Below, piece by piece: positions 19,543 to 26,767 of a stretch of DNA of 34,174 nucleotides (the first letter of the stretch is position 1; each line of letters begins with the position of its first letter). The translations under genes were made by a program, and so were the position numbers. This DNA comes from Gammaproteobacteria bacterium. Its GTDB lineage: Bacteria; Pseudomonadota; Gammaproteobacteria; Thiohalospirales; Thiohalospiraceae. Location of the stretch: positions 1-34,174 of the forward strand of contig JAJRUV010000033.1 of assembly GCA_024277595.1 (NCBI GenBank), written 5' to 3'. The notes beneath the pieces are model-generated. The model saw nothing but the letters and a program-made list of their open reading frames with translations. It did no database searches and was not told where the DNA came from.

Positions 19543-20193
19543 ATGATGTTATCGCTGCGCATCATAATTTACGGTTGGTTCGGGTTGACTGCTCTGTGGT
19601 TGTTGCCGCAGATGGCAGCAGCGGAACAGTCACCCGAGGTGATGCTGGAACAGGCTGCTGAACAGATGCTGGCTGCACTGCGCGAGCACGACTCCGAGCT
19701 GCGCAGCAATCCGGAACAACTGCATGCTCTGGTGGAGGAGGTGCTGGTTCCCCATGTGGATCTGGAGGTGGTATCACGTTGGGTACTGGGAAAATACTGG
19801 CGCAGCGCCACTCCCGAACAGCGCGCCCGTTTTGCCCGGGAGTTCAAGAGCATGCTGATTCGGTTCTACTCTTCGGCCTTGCTGGAGTACGCCGACTTCA
19901 AGTTCCGGTTTTTCGCTCCCAAAATGAAAAAAAAAGCTCGCCGGATGGTGGTGCGCTCAGAGGTTATGCGTAGTGCTGGAGCACCACATTCGGTGAACTA
20001 CAGCTTGATACGACGCGATGGCCAGTGGAAGATTTATGACATAAAAATCAATGGAGTGAGTGTGGTGACAACCTATCGTTCCAGTTTTGCGGATGAGATC
20101 CGGCGTGGCGGGCTGGACCATCTGCTGAAAAGAATGGCCAACTGGAACCGGCGGGATATCTTCTTGCCGGATGAAAAAAAAGCAGGTGGATAA
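19543..20193 (+). CDS. MlaC-family periplasmic phospholipid-binding protein
   Basis: 216 residues with a signal peptide (IIIYGWFGLTALWLLPQMAAA). Family features are the helical N-terminus, LVEEVLVPHVDLEVVSRWVLGKYWRSATPEQRARF, and the later VRSEVMRSAGAPHSVNYSLIRRDGQWKIYDIKINGVSVV split over the beta sheet. MlaC ferries phospholipids between the OmlA-MlaA outer membrane complex and the MlaFEDB inner membrane transporter. None of those genes is adjacent, so this is a stand-alone paralogue, possibly serving another MCE system. GAGG lies upstream of two consecutive ATGs. The last codons (KKAGG, stop) form the left arm of its own terminator. Confidence 0.9.
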   Translation: MMLSLRIIIYGWFGLTALWLLPQMAAAEQSPEVMLEQAAEQMLAALREHDSELRSNPEQLHALVEEVLVPHVDLEVVSRWVLGKYWRSATPEQRARFAREFKSMLIRFYSSALLEYADFKFRFFAPKMKKKARRMVVRSEVMRSAGAPHSVNYSLIRRDGQWKIYDIKINGVSVVTTYRSSFADEIRRGGLDHLLKRMANWNRRDIFLPDEKKAGG

Positions 20194-20207
20194 CCACCTG
20201 CTTTTTT
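20176..20207 (+). terminator. Rho-independent terminator overlapping the mlaC-like stop codon
   Basis: A perfect 14-bp stem (aaaaaagcaggtgg / ccacctgctttttt) with a 4-nt loop ataa that contains part of the stop codon. The T-run directly follows. The A-run on the left makes it functional in both directions in principle. Confidence 0.92.
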
Positions 20208-20234
20208 AGTGTCTCGGTCGGGGATGGTGGAAAC

Positions 20235-20268
20235 CCCTCGATTTCAATCGATTCGATATGGTCGAGGG
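20235..20268 (-). terminator. Possible terminator of the ppiC transcript
   Basis: A 7-bp stem CCCTCGA / TCGAGGG with a 20-nt loop lies downstream of the ppiC stop on the minus strand, followed only by GTTT. It is weak; the bidirectional terminator at 20176-20207 may serve instead. Confidence 0.35.
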
Positions 20269-20296
20269 TTGTTCAGTTCACCTGAGCGCGGGTCAG

Positions 20297-21334
20297 TTAA
20301 CTCGATGTACTGGCCTTTTTATCCGGGCTGCCCTCTTTTTTCAGAAGAATCTCGATTTTTGCCTTTTCACGGAGTTCCCGGGTGTGAGTGACTACATTTG
20401 CTCTTACCGCTTCCGATTCCAGATAACTGAGCAGAAAATCCCTCACTTTTTCGTAGGGAGTGAAGCTGCCAAGCTTATTGCCAGCGATCATCAGAACATG
20501 GTAACCAAATTTTGATTCAATTACATCGCTGATTTTCCAGGGCATGATTGAAAAGGCAACATCATCAACCTCTTGGGGCAGCACTCCTTTCTTGATGTAG
20601 CCGCGCTCCCCACCAGCGATTTCCAGGCCCGTCTTCTCGGACAACTCACTGGCGACTTCAGCAAAACTTTTTCCCTCAACCAATAATCTTTTTGCTTCCT
20701 GTGCTGTTTTTTCTATTTTTTCCTTCTCATCAGGAGAAGCACTATTTTCAATCTTTATAAAAACCTGGTTTAGTTTTACCTGCTCGGGGATTCTGAAGCT
20801 TTTCTTCTGTTGTTCATAAAGCGCCTTGATATCATTTTCTGGAATATTCGGTTTGGTCAGTCCTTTTTGGTCAAAGTAGGCTTGAACAAGAAAAGACTTT
20901 CTGAAATAAGTACGTTTTTTCTCCAGCGAGGTGTCTTTCGTGCTCAAAAATTCATCATATTTCTTTTCACTGCCAAAGGTGCTTGCCAGAGAGAGCAATT
21001 TTTGATTAACCTGTTCTTCGACATCAGGAGGATCCTCCATCGCCATGGCGGCCTGATATATAACCGCTGAGTCAATCAGCTCATCAAGAATCTGCATCTG
21101 TACGGCATACGCCACATCAGACTGGAGGTTGCCTGCCTTCATTCCGTATTTTTTACGTTTGTTAAAGCGCAACGCCAATGACTCGCCCAACTCCTTTTCA
21201 TAGATGGGAATATCGTTGACTTTTGCAACAATTTCACCTTGCGGCTTCTCCTCTTGCTGTTGTGGTGTGCCGTAAGCGGTAGAGGTTATCAATAGCAGAA
21301 CAGTGACAAGAAGTATGGAATGTATTATACGCAT
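20297..21334 (-). CDS. Secreted PpiC-type (parvulin) peptidyl-prolyl isomerase
   Basis: 345 residues with a signal peptide (MRIIHSILLVTVLLLITSTAYG) and a SurA/PrsA-like layout. The N-terminal helical chaperone region includes ILDELIDSAVIYQAAMAM. A parvulin domain spans about residues 185-290 (EQVKLNQVFIKIE, GKSFAEVASELSEKTG, GGERGYIKKGVLPQEVDDVAF, ESKFGYHVLMI). The end is Lys/Ser rich. It catalyses prolyl isomerisation of exported proteins in the periplasm. The ATG is 10 nt after the subtilase stop, so the two are translated together. As last gene of the cytochrome/protease set it is probably a dedicated foldase for the Pro-rich exported partners. It is too short and divergent to be the housekeeping SurA. 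Confidence 0.92.
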   Translation of the reverse strand: MRIIHSILLVTVLLLITSTAYGTPQQQEEKPQGEIVAKVNDIPIYEKELGESLALRFNKRKKYGMKAGNLQSDVAYAVQMQILDELIDSAVIYQAAMAMEDPPDVEEQVNQKLLSLASTFGSEKKYDEFLSTKDTSLEKKRTYFRKSFLVQAYFDQKGLTKPNIPENDIKALYEQQKKSFRIPEQVKLNQVFIKIENSASPDEKEKIEKTAQEAKRLLVEGKSFAEVASELSEKTGLEIAGGERGYIKKGVLPQEVDDVAFSIMPWKISDVIESKFGYHVLMIAGNKLGSFTPYEKVRDFLLSYLESEAVRANVVTHTRELREKAKIEILLKKEGSPDKKASTSS

Positions 21335-21344
21335 CTGTTTTTTC

Positions 21345-22847
21345 CTAGTTGATGGTTATATCTGCGAAAGAGCCAATTTCCCCAAAGGGTATGAAAATAA
21401 CCTTGAGCGTTTTGCCGGTTGCATCGAGCTCAAAATCGATCTGCTGCGGCAGTTGTTGCCGGTAACCTTTGAAAATGTGTACAGCGGAAAGATCCCGGCG
21501 AAAGGTGCCGTTTTCGGACACCCAGCTGATGATGCCATAGAGAGAGTTGTTTTGTATGGATATGCGATACTGCCTATTGTCCAAAATGGCTGTCTGCCAT
21601 CCGGCCAGCCACTGCTCCGTTCTTTCCAGGTGTATCGGAAAAACCTTCCTCAGGTTGACCAGTCCATAACCAAATAGTTCATCTCTGCCTGCATCTCCCA
21701 GATCATCAACAGATCGCTGCAGCATCAGCCGCAGATCCTTGTTGTTGGTCTCACCGTCCCCGTTGAGGTCTTCCAGCTTGCCGGATGACAGTATCAGGGC
21801 AGCCATGCCGGTTACATGAGGGGCTGCTTGCGAGGTGCCGTCCAAGCTGCCGTAGCCGCCGCCCGATGTGGTTCGTGCTGTTGAGTATATGGATACACCC
21901 GGGGCGGAAAGTTCCACTTCGGGGCTGATTGGTGCATGGCTGGCCAGGTTGTTCTCTTTGTCGGTGCTGGTCGCGGCAACAACAGAGCTGTAGGAGGCGA
22001 GGGGGCTGGCTGGTCCTCCCTTTGTATTGCCGGCAGCAGCGACAATCAACAGACCGGCTTCGTATGCCGCGTCACAGACTGTCTTGAGCGCCTCACTGCC
22101 CTCTCCTTCAATACTGATGTTGATAATGTCCATTTTGTTGTCAACGGCCCACTGTATGGCCGCAACTATGTTTTCCATCAGGCCGTCACCACGTTGGTTC
22201 AGCACCTTTAGTGCGTAAAGTGAGGCTTCGGGGGCGACTCCAACAACCCCGATGCCATTTTTCTCGGCAGCGATAACTCCCGCAATATTGGTGCCGTGGC
22301 TGTTCCAACTGTCATCCATGGGGTCGTCGTCATCAAAAACAAAATCATATCCGCCGAGGTAGTTGTTATCCAGATCTTCATGATTGTAATCGATACCACT
22401 GTCAATTATGGCGACTTTTATCCCTTTTCCGGTGACGCCCTGGGCGTGTGCCGCCTTGCTTCCGATGCGTTGTATTCCCCATGAGCGCTGATATTCATCT
22501 TCTGTGCTGGCGGAAAAAAAACCGGATGTGGCGGACTGCGGGGGCAGATAGGGGGAAACCATTGTCTTGATTTCAGTGTTTTCTTCAACATAGGCTACAA
22601 GCGGATGGTTGCGGAGGATGGTGAGGTTGGTTGATGGTATTTTTGCCACTACAGCCGGAATCAGGGTGTACTCACGGGAGATCTGCCCACCAAGATCGTT
22701 GATCAGTTTCCGGTGAGTAGAGCCGGGTTGTTCATGAAACCCGATAATAACCCCATGATCTGCCGCCATGCCGGTTTGTGGGGAAACAATTCCCGTGACA
22801 AGGAGCATTAAGGAAATAAGGGAATGTCTGAGCTTTAGATCGGGCAT
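21345..22847 (-). CDS. Secreted subtilisin-like serine protease (S8), paralogue 1
   Basis: 500 residues: a signal peptide (ISLMLLVTGIVSPQTGMAA), then an inhibitor I9-like propeptide (GVIIGFHEQPGSTHRKLIN, VVAKIP, HPLVAYVEEN), then the S8 catalytic domain. The triad is intact: Asp149 in IIDSGID, His184 in NSHGTNIAG, Ser339 in GTSQAAPHVTG, with oxyanion Asn274 in AAAGN. An EF-hand or dockerin-like loop, DLNGDGETNNKD (D360-D371), follows the catalytic Ser. The last 95 residues form an unassigned beta-rich domain. It lacks the four-Cys/Trp-rich tail of its neighbour. The two proteases are colinear and probably arose by duplication. GGAG precedes the ATG. Likely a processing enzyme for an exported partner. 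Confidence 0.94.
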   Translation of the reverse strand: MPDLKLRHSLISLMLLVTGIVSPQTGMAADHGVIIGFHEQPGSTHRKLINDLGGQISREYTLIPAVVAKIPSTNLTILRNHPLVAYVEENTEIKTMVSPYLPPQSATSGFFSASTEDEYQRSWGIQRIGSKAAHAQGVTGKGIKVAIIDSGIDYNHEDLDNNYLGGYDFVFDDDDPMDDSWNSHGTNIAGVIAAEKNGIGVVGVAPEASLYALKVLNQRGDGLMENIVAAIQWAVDNKMDIINISIEGEGSEALKTVCDAAYEAGLLIVAAAGNTKGGPASPLASYSSVVAATSTDKENNLASHAPISPEVELSAPGVSIYSTARTTSGGGYGSLDGTSQAAPHVTGMAALILSSGKLEDLNGDGETNNKDLRLMLQRSVDDLGDAGRDELFGYGLVNLRKVFPIHLERTEQWLAGWQTAILDNRQYRISIQNNSLYGIISWVSENGTFRRDLSAVHIFKGYRQQLPQQIDFELDATGKTLKVIFIPFGEIGSFADITIN

Positions 22848-22980
22848 ACGGTTTCTCCGCCTTGTTACGCGTGCATTTTATGTATTTGTTGGCGAACCGG
22901 AATAACTGTTCCGGATACCTACTGGCTGGTTGTTCAGAACGCCCTCTTTCCTGTTTGTTGCCTGCGAGAGGAAGGAGTAT

Positions 22981-23001
22981 TCCCCTCCCGAAGAGAGGGG
23001 A
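22981..23001 (-). other. Hairpin between the two subtilase genes
   Basis: A 7-bp stem TCCCCTC / GAGGGGA with a 7-nt loop lies in the 196-nt gap between the subtilase genes. No T-run follows, so it is more likely an mRNA processing or attenuation hairpin than a full terminator. Confidence 0.5.
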
Positions 23002-23043
23002 GTCAAATGGTTTATAAAGTGGGCTGATACCTGGAGTTTTTAT

Positions 23044-24531
23044 TTAGTGCCAGGAAGACCACCAGCTCTCTATTAACCACCATTTTGGACGTGCTGGAGT
23101 GGAGGGGGAACTGATGCAAGCACTCTCTGCGCTGCCAAATACGCTGGTAACTTTAACAGAACCCGATGCGTCCAGACCACAATCAGCGATGATTTTGGAT
23201 GTTGTCCAGTTTTCAATACCACATTTTTCCGCAGTGCCGGTGTCAGTAAGTGCCACAGGAAGGTTTTCATTTTTCAGATAACGGCCAAAGCCCTTGCCTT
23301 CGACTGTAACAGTATTGCCGGTGCAAGTAACCTTGTCGATAATTGTAGCGGGCAGTTCCGCACTTACAAGACCATAGCCGTAAATATCGTCTTTTCCCGT
23401 CAGCCCGAGTTCCCGGGTCGATAATTGCAGTTTTGTCCTTGTGTCTTCATTTATGTCCAGGCCGGAAATGGCTGGGTAATGTGCCGCTTCCGACATTATC
23501 AGGGCGGCGGTTCCTGCTGCATGGGGGGCGGCCTGCGAGGTGCCGCTCAGGGTTCCGTATGCGCCGTCTATTGCGGTAGAGGGGACGAGTACTCCGGGTG
23601 CGCTCAACTCTATTTCCGTATCGATGGGTGCAAAATCACCGCGCTGATCATATGCGTCGGTTCCGGTTACAGAAACTACTGAACTGTAGGTGGCCGGGTA
23701 GCTCGTTCTTGCGCCGTAAGTGTTTCCGGCAGCAGCGATGATTAGCAAGCCAGACTCATGGGCTGCTTTGCAGGCTGCTTCGAATGCTTCCGTGTGTCCA
23801 CCCTGAATACTGATATTGGCGATATCCATATCATTATCGATACTCCACTGCAGCGCTGCAATAACACTGTCTACCGAACCGCTGCCTCGTTCATCCAGAA
23901 CCTTGAGGGAGTATAGGGATGCCTCCGGAGCTACGCCAACAACGCCGGTACCGTTTTTCTCGGCGGCAATGATCCCTGCTACGTTGGTGCCGTGGCTGTT
24001 GTAGCTGTCATCCAGTGGGGGGGTGCTTTCATCAATGAAGTTATAACCGCCGCGGTAATTGTCATCCAGCTCCTCGTGATGAAAATCGATGCCGGTGTCA
24101 ATCACTGCTATTTTTACCCCTTTCCCGGTAATACCCTGCTGGTGAGCTGCTTTGGCTCCGATGTGCTTTACTCCCCACGAGCGGTCGTACTCATTTTGAG
24201 ATGTGTCGGCGGTAAAGACTCCCGGAGAGTAGATAATCGCGGAACCCGCGGGCGGTTCTATAATGGTGATTGTCGCGTTTTCTTCAATATAGGCTATCAG
24301 TGGATGGGTGCCCAGTTCAGATAGAGCGGATTCGGGCAGCGTGGCTACTATGGCAGGTATTAAATCATATTCACGCTGGATAACGCCGCCATGATTGTTA
24401 ATCAGCTCTCGGTGTGGTGAAGCAATTTTTTCGTGGAATCCAATAATCATTTTCTGTTCCGCAGCTATCGCCGTGGTGGAGAGAAAAAAAACAGTAATGA
24501 GAAGATGGTTGTGTTTAGTAAAATAAAACAT
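23044..24531 (-). CDS. Secreted subtilisin-like serine protease (S8), paralogue 2, with four-Cys IPT-like module and Trp-rich C-terminal tail
   Basis: 495 residues from ATG 24529-24531, chosen for AAGGAAAG upstream. Signal peptide LLITVFFLSTTAIAA; I9-like propeptide (MIIGFHEKIASPHRELINN); S8 domain with Asp145 (VIDTGID), His180 (NSHGTNVAG), Asn270 and Ser332 (GTSQAAPHAAG), all intact. The EF-hand loop present in paralogue 1 is degenerate here (GLDINEDTRTK). Residues about 397-475 are an IPT/TIG-like beta domain (TVTVEGKGFGRYL, IIADCG, VFGSAES) with cysteines 403, 437, 451 and 472. The protein ends RPKWWLIESWWSSWH. The same Cys spacing and tail occur in the octaheme cytochrome encoded just upstream, which strongly suggests a shared location or a shared processing system. 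Confidence 0.94.
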   Translation of the reverse strand: MFYFTKHNHLLITVFFLSTTAIAAEQKMIIGFHEKIASPHRELINNHGGVIQREYDLIPAIVATLPESALSELGTHPLIAYIEENATITIIEPPAGSAIIYSPGVFTADTSQNEYDRSWGVKHIGAKAAHQQGITGKGVKIAVIDTGIDFHHEELDDNYRGGYNFIDESTPPLDDSYNSHGTNVAGIIAAEKNGTGVVGVAPEASLYSLKVLDERGSGSVDSVIAALQWSIDNDMDIANISIQGGHTEAFEAACKAAHESGLLIIAAAGNTYGARTSYPATYSSVVSVTGTDAYDQRGDFAPIDTEIELSAPGVLVPSTAIDGAYGTLSGTSQAAPHAAGTAALIMSEAAHYPAISGLDINEDTRTKLQLSTRELGLTGKDDIYGYGLVSAELPATIIDKVTCTGNTVTVEGKGFGRYLKNENLPVALTDTGTAEKCGIENWTTSKIIADCGLDASGSVKVTSVFGSAESACISSPSTPARPKWWLIESWWSSWH

Positions 24532-24878
24532 AAAACTTTCCTTGTGTGTTCCTGCCAATCCATTTCAAGCTGTTTGAACAGGTGTTTACTTGCGTGTATA
24601 CCAGAATCCATATCTGATAAACAGCGATACGATACCGCTAGATTTGTTGTTATTTGGTTGTTCTGGTACGGTTGTTGGCGAGCATTGGCTGTTTTTCCGG
24701 TATAGGTAGATGCTCACGAACTTCAGAGAAATCCGCACTGCTCGGTCTATTGCCCGCCTGCTCAATATAACAAATATGGCTGGCAAGCTAAATAAGGGTG
24801 CTTAAAAAAACCTGCTATAATTTTGCGCCCGGAATGCAAATTTCTCGTTTCCTGAAGAAAATCCAAAAAACAGTTATT
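24532..24878. other. Intergenic/leader region upstream of subtilase 2, no confident gene
   Basis: About 350 bp with no credible coding frame. On the plus strand a TATAAT at about 24823 is followed by a GC-rich discriminator (TTTGCGCCCGG), resembling a stable-RNA promoter, but there is no tRNA or gene behind it. The promoter for the subtilase genes, if separate from the cytochrome promoter, should be here on the minus strand, but none could be fixed. Confidence 0.5.
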
Positions 24879-24989
24879 CTAGGAGTCTGTCGGGTTTGGG
24901 TAATCGTAGCGAGCTGGTGGGAGATCGAGTCAAATTGGCCGCTCTCCCCTCAGCGCAGTAGATTATTCCCAAACCTGACAGACTCCTAG
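24879..24989. mobile_element. 111-bp inverted-repeat element (MITE/REP-like) after the octaheme gene
   Basis: The 22-bp ends 24879-24900 (CTAGGAGTCTGTCGGGTTTGGG) and 24968-24989 are inverted repeats with one mismatch, and a TAATC / GATTA match extends them. The inner part (gtgggag / ctctccc) can fold as a second stem. The outer CTAG on both sides may be part of the ends or a 4-bp palindromic target duplication. It begins 10 bp after the octaheme stop codon, so its transcript hairpin would separate cytochrome from protease expression. Transposase family unknown. A plain attenuator or terminator is the alternative, but there is no T-run. Confidence 0.7.
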
Positions 24990-24999
24990 AGCATCGATA

Positions 25000-26706
25000 T
25001 CACCTCCGTGACCACGTCCAGGAGGACCACCAGCTCCAGACATCCCACCATTTTGGCCTACTGCTGCTGGTATCATCGTTAGAACCAGAGCTGCCGGTGC
25101 CTGAGTTGGTGGTTCTTTCGCATGTGGCATTGGCAATTGCACTGCCGAATACTCCGTCGACCTTTATGTTTTCCTCAATGCCAGAGCCGCAGTCGGCAAC
25201 AATGTGGGTATCACTCCAGGAATCCACTTTGCAGTTTTTCAGCGCTGTCATGTCGGAGATGCTGGTTCCCGAGTTTTTTGCGTCCAGGTAGCCGCTGAAT
25301 CCGCTGCCAGTGACAGTGATTTTGCCATCGTCGCAACTGACCTCGCCTATGGTTACGTCAGGTGTGACGACCAGGTTGGCGAGAGGGCTTTTTACCGTAC
25401 CCTTAACCAGTTGAACATCGTAACTTCCTGGTGGCAGGTCATCAGGTAATCTCACCTCAAGGGTGGTTGGCGTGACGGTGTCGGCTTTATACTCGTGGAA
25501 ATTTCCGTCCCTGTCAGTCAATATCACGCTGGCGACCAGCTCAACAGGACCATCTGGACTCTGCAGGGTACTGATAAAGCCGGAGCCGGTAAAAGTAAGC
25601 ACCCTTGGCTCCGCATCGACTGAAGCACTCCGCATTCCCCCTCTGCCACCCCGCATTCCCCGACCCCTCGTTCCCATATGGCCAAAAGTGGGAACAACGT
25701 TTGTGCCGGAAGACGGCCCGTCTCCCGTCTGAAGTATGGCCTCGACACCAGCCCCCTCAAAATTGCCGTGACAGCCCCGGCAATTGGCCGGACTGCCGAT
25801 ATGGCCCCAGAAGGGTTCTTCCTTGCCCGGCGTTATACCATCACCCTTCTGGTCAAATTCGATGTTGTGCAGGGAACTGATGCCATGACATTTCTCGCAA
25901 CCCCGGATAGTGTGGTTCGGGGGAGTAAAGTCATGGCACAGGTTGCAGCCATGCACCGAACCACTGTTCGGCTGGCCAACGCCTGTCCCGTGATGGGTGT
26001 TGAAATTGGTTGGCACAACTCTGCCGCTGACTTGATCTGTTCCGGAGTAGTGGCAGTGGGAGCAGTTGCCTTTGCGCCGACCGTTGTATGCAGCAACAGG
26101 AGGATTAAACTGGTTCGACCGGCTGCTGGTATCGTAATTGTCGCCCGGCCAAGGTGTTATCAGTGAAATGTCGTAATCCGGGATGTGGCTATCATCATTG
26201 GGATCATCAATGAGACTGCCATGACAGAGCTGGCATTTGGCCTCCTGAGCCTTTTGGGTCAGGTGGTGAACCGAGGCAACTCCTGGTGTTTGTGCATGGC
26301 AGTTGAGGCAGTTGCGAAACTCGGGTTCGGTTGGTTCCAGAACAAACTTGAAATATCCGCCATCCGGCATGGCGGGATCAGCAACCCAATCTGTCAGGTG
26401 ACAGGTCAAGCATTGGTGAGTGCCACCCGGTGATTTTTCCGGGTAGGGAGAGGCCGAATATTCACCAATGGGGGTATTAACCCGCAGGTGGTGCCGATCC
26501 GGCAGATATCCGGGATTGACGGGAGCCGGAGCATTTTCCGGATCACCGTGGCAGCCAAGGCAGGTTTCAAATGTCATGTCGTTGAATACGCCATCCGGAA
26601 TGCCGATATTCTGGTTGACCGGAGGAGGGGGAATGCTGGCAAATACTGTGGCGCTCATTGCCACTACCGGTAGTAGTATCAACCCTTGCAGCAGTTTCTT
26701 TATCAC
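25000..26706 (-). CDS. Secreted octaheme c-type cytochrome with two IPT/TIG-like domains and a Trp-rich C-terminal tail
   Basis: 568 residues from a GTG start (26704-26706) with GAGAGGT upstream. A signal peptide ends near VFA (residue 23). Eight CXXCH haem sites occur at residues 49, 99, 133, 158, 215, 254, 270 and 309, with many extra His (RHHL, VHHL, NTHHG, WGHIG) for bis-His ligation. Then comes a Gly/Arg/Met linker (RGRGMRGGRGGMR, 347-359), an IPT/TIG-like domain (about 366-449), and a second one (451-530) with cysteines 458, 492, 506 and 529. The end is a Ser/Gly/Asp linker followed by RPKWWDVWSWWSSWTWSRR. Neighbouring subtilases and a PPIase suggest proteolytic maturation as known for Geobacter OmcZ, also an octaheme protein. 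Expected role: extracellular electron transfer. Possibly surface-bound or filament-forming; this is not shown. Confidence 0.93.
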   Translation of the reverse strand: MIKKLLQGLILLPVVAMSATVFASIPPPPVNQNIGIPDGVFNDMTFETCLGCHGDPENAPAPVNPGYLPDRHHLRVNTPIGEYSASPYPEKSPGGTHQCLTCHLTDWVADPAMPDGGYFKFVLEPTEPEFRNCLNCHAQTPGVASVHHLTQKAQEAKCQLCHGSLIDDPNDDSHIPDYDISLITPWPGDNYDTSSRSNQFNPPVAAYNGRRKGNCSHCHYSGTDQVSGRVVPTNFNTHHGTGVGQPNSGSVHGCNLCHDFTPPNHTIRGCEKCHGISSLHNIEFDQKGDGITPGKEEPFWGHIGSPANCRGCHGNFEGAGVEAILQTGDGPSSGTNVVPTFGHMGTRGRGMRGGRGGMRSASVDAEPRVLTFTGSGFISTLQSPDGPVELVASVILTDRDGNFHEYKADTVTPTTLEVRLPDDLPPGSYDVQLVKGTVKSPLANLVVTPDVTIGEVSCDDGKITVTGSGFSGYLDAKNSGTSISDMTALKNCKVDSWSDTHIVADCGSGIEENIKVDGVFGSAIANATCERTTNSGTGSSGSNDDTSSSRPKWWDVWSWWSSWTWSRR

Positions 26707-26767
26707 AGCGAATACCTCTCGTTAGACCGGTTTTGTTACTGACAGAAGAAGCGAACAGAGTGAGTTG

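Noticed and set aside
23044-23090. GlyGly-CTERM or PEP-CTERM sorting signal at the subtilase C-terminus
   Set aside because: The tail is Trp/Ser-rich with no hydrophobic span followed by Arg residues, so neither known signal fits.
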